Of a stretch of 40,385 nucleotides of DNA, positions 37,601 to 40,385 are shown one piece after another. The position numbers were made by a program, and so were the translations under genes. The stretch lies in IMG/VR virus record IMGVR_UViG_3300023184_000259, positions 1 through 40,385 of that record; one strand, 5' to 3'. Source of the stretch: a virus. Within the stretch, counting starts at the first letter, position 1; the number at the start of each line of letters is the position of its first letter. The notes under the pieces are model-generated. The model ran no database searches. It had not been told where the DNA came from and worked only from the letters and a program-made list of their open reading frames with translations.

Positions 37601-40385
37601 TTTCGTTACATGCATCTACCGAGGCCTTTGACCAGCGTCCACGCCATATGGTGGTGCTCCAGCCTCACGGGGACATCAGCGTCTTCATCCAGCTGCTGGG
37701 TCGTATCCACCGCACAGGTCAGGTTGAATGGCCGTCATTCACCATGCTGGCTACCGGCATCCCTGCCGAGAGACGTATCTTGGCCATGCTGCGTAAAAAG
37801 CTGTCCAGCTTGAAGTCCAACACTTCGGGCGGCTCTAGCAGCACCAAGGTAAACGGCGTCGACTTCATCAATAGATATGGTGACGTTGCAACTGCTGAAT
37901 ATCTGAACGAACACGCTGATATCCGCGAGTTCTTGGGTCAGCCTTTGTTTGGTGATCCCGCAGAACAAGCTGGAACAGACTTGGCTCACAAAGCTTCTGG
38001 CACTGCCGGACTCTTGTCTTCCGCAGATCAGCAGGAGTTCTTTGACTCTATTGAGGCCAGCTACTTGGCTGAGATCGAGCTGCGTAACTCTACAGGCACC
38101 AATGCTTTAGAGCGCCGCGTGATCCCTCTTAACGGTGAGATGATCAAGGAAAACCTGATCGAGGAAGGATTGGATAGCTCCAACCCATTCCTGACTGATG
38201 TGGTGATGGCTCAGTTGAATGTGGACGTTATTGGTTCTATACCAACCAAGCAAAACATTGACGATGATATTGCCCAGGCTCTAAACGGTCGCACTGCCCA
38301 ACAGGTCGTAGAAGAGATTGACACTGATCTCAATACCATCTTTGTCGAGGTAAGAAACCAAATCATCTTAAAACAGCAAGCTTTGGCTGCATCAATTGCC
38401 GCACCTGACGCCACTGAAAAAGACGTTGAAGTACTGACCAAGCAAAAAGAAGCCCTGGACTTGCAGTTTGCTACCCTTGGTGAGCGCCGAGAAAGAACAC
38501 TGAGCGCCCTGAGAAACCAATACCCAATCGGTATAGGCTTCGAGTCGTTCATGCTCAACAGTGTTCCAGCAAGCGCGGTTGTTGTTGGCATTAAGGTGGA
38601 CAAGGCCAGGATTGGAAAGTCCAAGACCGGCAACCCATATTCACCATCCAACTTCCAAATCATCTTCAAGCGCAACATCCCAGAGGGACGGGTTGCCCCT
38701 ACGCTGGCCACTTTGGAAGGCCCAAGCATTGACCAAAGCTCACCATGGCGCAATCCTCCGCTGGATAACTGGTTTGCTCTCAAGTCAGTAACTGGTGGTC
38801 GTACTACTCGCTATATCGCTCTTGGAAACATCCTGAGAGCAGCGCAGTTGTTTGACAAAGACGGCGGTGAGATTGCTAAGTTCACCCTCATGAACCAGCA
38901 GGAACCAGTCTCTGGCGTAATCATGCCTGCCAAATACCAGCCTGTGGCCATCAGCGCGCAGCCGGTAAGGTTACGCAATCCAAATGCTGCGGTGCAATAC
39001 ACACTGTCCGCTTGGCAAAAGATTCTCCAGAACAAGTACGACAGTACTCAAGTGGAAGAGTACAAACAAATAATAGACCAGCTGCAACCGCTGCTCTTGC
39101 CAAATCTTCCTGACTTCCAGACGTTTGTTGATCTGCAAAAGGCCAGCTATACAAACATTGTTATCCGTGGCACACAGGGCATCTGGACTCTGTCGCTGGA
39201 TAACTACAGGCCTGACGGGTTCAGGCTCTCTGTCGCGGGCGATGCGCCTAAAAAGTTTGTTACATCCATCAAAGACGTCCCTATGGCTAAGAAGGGTGGA
39301 CGTTATGAGATGACTGGAAGGGAAAACATATCAGACCCAGCAAAAATTGCTTCGCTCATCAAGCTTTTGCACAAGACTTACCCAGCTACCGTGGAAGCTG
39401 ACTTTGGTCAACTTGCCCGCGATGTGATGAAAGTTGAGTTTGACGACAGCGAGTCAAAGAAAGGTATGTTCTCTCGCACAGTTGCAGAGGGCGGCCAAAG
39501 CATTGAGGATGTCAAGTCCCAGATCATTCCGATCAAAGGCATCACAATTAACGTCGTTCAATCTTCGGATGAGCTGCCTGACGATGCCGCCCCATCTGAT
39601 GTTGAAGGTGCTTGGTACTCAGGCACTACTGTCTACCTTGTGGCAGATAACCTACCAAATGCCAAGCGCGTTCAGGAAGTGCTGGCGCATGAGGCTGTTG
39701 GACATGCTGCATTGGAAGCAATGCTTGGCAAAGACTTGATGGCGGCCTTGGTCAAGAATGTCCAAAACTTAGAAAAGTCCTCACGCCTTGTCAAGCAGAT
39801 CGCAGTTCAAGTAGACCAAACACAACCTGGCTTGTCTAGTGACCGTCGTGCTAAAGAAATTGTGGCCGTCATGGCAGAGCGCGGGCTCTATGGCACCTTG
39901 GTACAGCGCGTAATCCAAGCCGTGCGTAAATGGCTCAGAGCCGCCGGCTTCACGCTCAAGTTCTCAGATAGTGACGTTCTGGCTTTGCTCAAAAACGCAG
40001 AGAAGTTTGTTGCTGCCGCAGATTCCGTACCTAAGCTGCTTGGGACGCCAGAGCCTTTCTACTCTAAAAATTATAAGGGTGGCCCAGCTCCAGTGGCTCA
40101 GTGGTCGTCGCCAGACTCAACAATCATGGATTACGTTGAGTACAACTTGGCTGACAAGTATGTTGACCTCAAACATGCCATCAGAGAAATTGAGAAGAGC
40201 GCCGGGCAAATTGAAGAGAACTTTGACGCCTATACAAAAGAGACGTTGATGCACGGTAGGGCGTCAGAGGCCATACAAGATTTCCTGAACAAAGAACTTC
40301 TGCCCATCCTGAAGAATATGCGCGCGGAGAAAGTAACACTGCCCGAGCTGGAGGAATATCTCCACAACCGCCATGCCGAAGAGTA
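28636..40385 (+). CDS. giant large polyvalent protein (helicase, methyltransferase, metallopeptidase-like domains), 3' truncated by window edge
   Basis: One uninterrupted frame from the ATG overlapping the previous stop (TAATG) to the window end, 3,916 codons without a stop. The start (TTRYRVQGPDGAIHVLEG) is a known virion N-terminal pattern. Order of parts: hydrophobic Ala/Gly helices (~160-480), Pro/Ala/Glu linkers (~615-1010), LPD1-like domain with HEWQH (1431-1435), N6-adenine methyltransferase (DPTGGNG 1851, NPPF 1912-1915), Gly-rich linker (~2050-2210), SF2 helicase (Walker A GDDTGVGKG 2441-2449, DEAH 2576-2579, QLLGRIHR 3019-3026), and a second metallopeptidase-like motif HEAVGH (3685-3689). 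A helicase fused to a methyltransferase recalls P1 DarB, which enters with the DNA and blocks type I restriction. The neighbouring ejection-type proteins support delivery into the cell. Function by analogy only. Confidence 0.9.
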   Translation, partial: MTTRYRVQGPDGAIHVLEGPDDASPLQIETFAAQTIGKAAQKPAPEPGLLSALPVAKPVVATPSPDANVMGGDDIWSTITQPVAKTEPKSIMEGFKGAPPEVDYAENLRAMQRSESPDSVMYKFGRAKQETDQQVELGKQKIQEVQDQRDKLRAAAKNESYGFTDFAKDSGLDLAKGTSGLLESYVGLLDITSFGTAGKVLGDMGYDPPAVKKFLDGFQSITRKNADANVQEAQGFIDSLWAIGVNPTAMVGSIVGSLPGTVASGVGAGQFVRFLVGKATVEATALGLEGAAAQAFITNKIKDQTFKIAAAAGASEGLQTTGSIAEAGRQAGTDWSDYVVPAIAAGLGTTAISIASGKIGQKFGIGDIETNIAARSQKIKGIGQGEGAFVSKFLKEVGKEGFLEEMPQSAQEQIFQNLATNRPWDEGIGAAAAQGLVAGLGMAGGHSAGVAALQRTSSTIDKMAPNFALSRAMQADMKDRQFSPEAIRQEAVRRLRPDQAQMQLEPEAGITSLRPTVEPAPPEKPLPPGETFQVTLPDDIRNGIQSGVASIDPDTRDFYALQLERKLAKNGTLTWQDIPQELNNSMDTVEFGALRSGITLNPEAAIALVRGDQNVTSEAAPPVAEVTPVSAPQEPTAGPATPAAVETPTEELARQVLPDESQDYEAMIKELEAQMEGKPAPKAEEPKAEEPVTTGPSAPTGGPAAPVKVSEPETPPVKQVFEKSNQLMNEEVAKIDSAEKLAVEYANIRHRKNPLSVNSQTDAVAMQGVFLERFADNHPEKAAEFAAELKADPEKYSDVSGISPDSVRAVGLRIDKRLAFNKEQSAKAPETTAGPTVPVGGPAAPTKVAEPEAPAEVAAPGEETTQAVSEITEPEAPAEPIESGLPKLPAGEYKPRDQFQHEGRTWQVSSVLHTGKGLEANTVDKGKFVRQRFDIAAKEVPAEEKPTAGPAGVDTTTVTVKPEEPTGGPAAPAGPKEPKAPKVKLSEEEKAKAAEEKVKAEEEKAKAAEQKKKAEEFNKQPMKVAMEAGNADVVASILHGNAVAEDMMPVIFPDEMLLRIPVYSGDLSKIEAALAKNGFRITDRSVSSTTDDPSYTGPERVTISALYKPEKVSIQGGGAEFYGNRKDKVTAPPIPRDATDAQITKMLAAVSKDILLDINSNPDNSFGTMMYKEGIVSYVLPASDYMLAAIKEARLVRVSERTGSRQAIKMALENGQQDEIQKLLQGYVDALQGLQKVFDSHARIGDLDLALKEKYVKDESQSSSAFKYTQDGLDLRSKLKANNLPALFNKMYQLFGANEDSTDQTNRVIKKETEVPPELGNIVRRGMRDHRQGRDVDVQDFVNTFGLFPGGVDFGNWVNQSERAAHLNAIYDAMYDLADVSGISPKMLGLGEKLKMAIGAQGKGGRTAAHYIPKLNEINLTKTKGDGSLGHEWQHGLDWNLQQEANGKKLMAGTVEALKNTIDAETVENNLKAILRDVANSADNRNMPPKKAFFAAITNPNYYSQAPIFRDSYKQTQYLRDARALDEAEGRSPAYWSSNVELLSRAFESMLFDMSKGGSPYLVGPTVADGYISKKNGYGGTSYPAGKERPALNEVYKQMLDQIDPETLEVKTYKMDTKIVQVEELGYAVLDQYNLDSGSSGGLVWFKNQKEAEEAKAQRDGQERVMTPEAMQLSKVNQRIIDMAKRVDAIMEEMGLFKWPEIKNGSMSESMFYHMRQGWWPKNNRELAEYGIKAYLQNPKLLGFDPAKDQREIDKYKIADFEGDRVKLKQTQEDFEAAAVRYVSQVITDMRAEGSDTKAVYEHIVGLYQTQPTLDVQSVLSKTNNAYSTPLPIAFLAGMLAKVKSTTTVLDPTGGNGMLVVAANPQNVTTIELDPHRALNMELMQIGNVIEGDALEKINDLRDQEVDVVLANPPFGALSTSENIPSWTGQSYKIGALDQLIAAKSLRAMANNGRAVLILGAHPKAGTVTSTDRVFLNWLYGNYNVVDHFEIAGNLYRKQGASWPLRVLVIAGRNQTENAYPSDFNINRITTFDELWSRYVQTSDRSQEVVVGTGKKQPITGGANRPAGGVPTGGTLENGEPSGGVGAGEGAGVGEQLPTTGRGAGAATTGGRGAAGAAGAGEQQPDIGKNKRGGSNTGQAGSSERGADSGRGSEAELGGLSDLDLDSIFDELGKPEKVKGGPRAPRGAPKEPGAPRAPRAPAVKGPTVIPKELEGLGLESLLDELDVALNGKAPEVTKETTPEDSQERLDKQANEAMGRIAQNTKNTSDDPNSGLYSRKGDQEYANVQPIIQKVWNAVGEKVSDVSQRIKQVYSLLVTKFGDAIKAHLRTFVDSLRSVVQRRPKNQTPVQAEPIDTESRVVYLGKSRFSSDGIYLPRAQSQHAYSALERLEAQVGAIDEFVANELGYPSVEKMAKGLAGYQIDGLALAIQANKLGKGFIIGDDTGVGKGRAAAAMIVWAKKNGKIPIFVTLSDSLYTAMYEDLSNIGHEDIKIGMTNNESMIQKNIGNGQTKVVFENKGKAGPDLMSYIAKNGELPKGMDVLFTAYSQLNGGTGSPARQGAIASLVAAGKAVLIMDEAHNAAGIPTNPDSVGQNAFFMSLLTGQNLLGKDKDAPEDWQPPPAVYLSATFAKRPDNMPLYIHTNLRYAANTPEELTALFGKGVKTDVLQQVSSEMLVESGSMLRRERSYEGVKMDFVTDEANAPRDIREVDKVTTILRTLVNADRALKDWLKTPGIQEQLITTFGPPGSMLGKIGPTAFTEAKANMFTSVVHNYIGTLLLSTKTQTAVDMVVDKMNNNEKVVVGLQNTNGSALDDFVSKNGIKIGDEIPNFGWQTLLQRAIDSTRKVTLKSATGNKKDNIKVEVPYSMMPPSVRAGYDNLANMLKDFQSDLPVAPIDYMRTQLESKYVWTIDGKTHVGDTPPPGVKARHLVVREITGRNTAVDYRGDVPKYMALNNPERVAMISSFQNGEDSQNGPIDVLIINSAGATGISLHASTEAFDQRPRHMVVLQPHGDISVFIQLLGRIHRTGQVEWPSFTMLATGIPAERRILAMLRKKLSSLKSNTSGGSSSTKVNGVDFINRYGDVATAEYLNEHADIREFLGQPLFGDPAEQAGTDLAHKASGTAGLLSSADQQEFFDSIEASYLAEIELRNSTGTNALERRVIPLNGEMIKENLIEEGLDSSNPFLTDVVMAQLNVDVIGSIPTKQNIDDDIAQALNGRTAQQVVEEIDTDLNTIFVEVRNQIILKQQALAASIAAPDATEKDVEVLTKQKEALDLQFATLGERRERTLSALRNQYPIGIGFESFMLNSVPASAVVVGIKVDKARIGKSKTGNPYSPSNFQIIFKRNIPEGRVAPTLATLEGPSIDQSSPWRNPPLDNWFALKSVTGGRTTRYIALGNILRAAQLFDKDGGEIAKFTLMNQQEPVSGVIMPAKYQPVAISAQPVRLRNPNAAVQYTLSAWQKILQNKYDSTQVEEYKQIIDQLQPLLLPNLPDFQTFVDLQKASYTNIVIRGTQGIWTLSLDNYRPDGFRLSVAGDAPKKFVTSIKDVPMAKKGGRYEMTGRENISDPAKIASLIKLLHKTYPATVEADFGQLARDVMKVEFDDSESKKGMFSRTVAEGGQSIEDVKSQIIPIKGITINVVQSSDELPDDAAPSDVEGAWYSGTTVYLVADNLPNAKRVQEVLAHEAVGHAALEAMLGKDLMAALVKNVQNLEKSSRLVKQIAVQVDQTQPGLSSDRRAKEIVAVMAERGLYGTLVQRVIQAVRKWLRAAGFTLKFSDSDVLALLKNAEKFVAAADSVPKLLGTPEPFYSKNYKGGPAPVAQWSSPDSTIMDYVEYNLADKYVDLKHAIREIEKSAGQIEENFDAYTKETLMHGRASEAIQDFLNKELLPILKNMRAEKVTLPELEEYLHNRHAEE
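29110..30000 (+). other. N-terminal hydrophobic helical region of the giant protein
   Basis: Encodes FTDFAKDSGLDLAKGTSGLL followed by Ala/Gly-rich helices (GSIVGSLPGTVASGVGAGQF, VVPAIAAGLGTTAISIASG). The pattern resembles T7 gp16-like internal virion proteins in aquatic phages and may insert into the host envelope during DNA entry. Confidence 0.6.
30481..31700 (+). other. Pro/Ala/Glu-rich linkers with repeated GGPAAP units and a charged helix
   Basis: (T/V)GGPAAP recurs at codons starting near 30733, 31150 and 31531, with related TAGP units near 30541 and 31129. Two small mixed segments lie between them. The end (31587-31690) encodes an alternating Lys/Glu single-helix (SEEEKAKAAEEKVKAEEEKA). 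These are flexible spacers between modules. Confidence 0.75.
32656..33340 (+). other. LPD1-like domain with HEWQH
   Basis: Contains DFGNWVNQSERAAHLNAIYD, LADVSGISPKMLGLG, TAAHYIPKLNEINLTKT and GSLGHEWQHGLDW (H1431-E1432-x-x-H1435). This order matches large polyvalent protein-associated domain 1, a metallopeptidase-like module of phage and mobile-element polyproteins. A catalytic role is unproven. Confidence 0.8.
34120..34680 (+). other. N6-adenine DNA methyltransferase domain
   Basis: YSTPLPIAFLAGML is followed by motif I DPTGGNGML (D1851), an acidic motif II (TIELDPHRA) and motif IV NPPF (1912-1915), with a strand VDVVLANPPFGAL. The arrangement is that of gamma-class, Eco57I-like N6-adenine methyltransferases. 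No separate target recognition domain is obvious. Confidence 0.85.
35860..37870 (+). other. SF2 helicase domain, strawberry-notch type
   Basis: N-lobe: YQIDGLALAIQ (Q-motif-like), GDDTGVGKGRAAAAM (K2448), DEAH (2576-2579), VYLSATFAKRP. C-lobe: INSAGATGISLHAS and QLLGRIHRTGQ with R3023 and R3026 as arginine-finger candidates. GDxTGxGKGR is the signature of strawberry-notch-like and DarB-like helicases. All core motifs are intact. Confidence 0.88.
39580..39930 (+). other. HEAVGH metallopeptidase-like domain
   Basis: VYLVADNLPNAKRVQEVLAH runs into HEAVGH (H3685, E3686, H3689), followed ~50 residues later by KEIVAVMAERG, whose Glu could be the third ligand. Domains with this V-LAHEA-GH pattern occur near the C-terminal end of phage polyvalent proteins. 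Confidence 0.75.

Noticed and set aside
1-40385. tRNA genes, attachment sites and integrase
   Set aside because: No cloverleaf-like segment, integrase motif or long direct repeat was noticed by eye; a covariance-model scan would be needed to exclude a tRNA formally.

Overview
This window is part of the late (structural and lysis) region of a double-stranded DNA tailed phage. Every convincing gene lies on the + strand, tightly packed with ATGA/TAATG stop-start overlaps. There is no tape measure, sheath or long-tail tube gene. There are two neck adaptors, a P22-gp10-like tail hub and a set of large ejected-type internal virion proteins. This argues for a short-tailed (podovirus-like) virion. 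Protein types resemble those of uncultured freshwater and marine phages. The host is not determined; the M15-type endolysin, the transmembrane holin and the Shine-Dalgarno sites fit a Gram-negative bacterium. No tRNA, integrase, insertion sequence or CRISPR array was seen.

Layout. 1-6.9 kb is the packaging and head module: the end of the terminase large subunit, portal, a small protein, a GroES-like co-chaperonin, scaffold, a small conserved protein, a putative decoration protein and the major capsid protein, closed by a strong terminator. A structured leader (6958-7014) then precedes two beta-rich virion proteins separated by a UUCG-loop terminator. 8.4-13.8 kb alternates very small Lys/Gly/Met-rich proteins, several sharing KGG and RGKTKG motifs, with neck adaptors, a zinc-ribbon protein and a pair of paralogous beta proteins. 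13.8-16.9 kb holds a two-period repeat protein and a tail fibre with YadA-like head repeats and a self-cleaving S74 chaperone. 16.9-19.3 kb is the lysis module: small genes, a gene that very probably starts at AUU, a nested membrane protein, holin(s) and an M15 endolysin. 19.3-21.7 kb is the tail hub and a small tail protein.

The most unusual part is 21740-23136. A complete acyl carrier protein (DSLD phosphopantetheine site) and a beta-ketoacyl-ACP synthase with an intact Cys-His-His triad are translationally coupled to each other and to the flanking virion genes. They form a two-gene fatty-acid/polyketide-like condensation cassette inside a late structural operon.

From 23.1 kb come internal virion proteins and then a giant open frame (28636 to the window end, at least 3,916 codons). 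It carries, in order, a hydrophobic N-terminal region, Pro/Ala/Glu linkers, an LPD1-like HEWQH domain, an N6-adenine methyltransferase, a strawberry-notch-type SF2 helicase and a second HEAVGH metallopeptidase-like domain. This is a large polyvalent, probably ejected, anti-restriction-type protein reminiscent of P1 DarB. Nothing was found on the minus strand that looks like a real gene, and no gene-free stretch exceeds about 130 bases.
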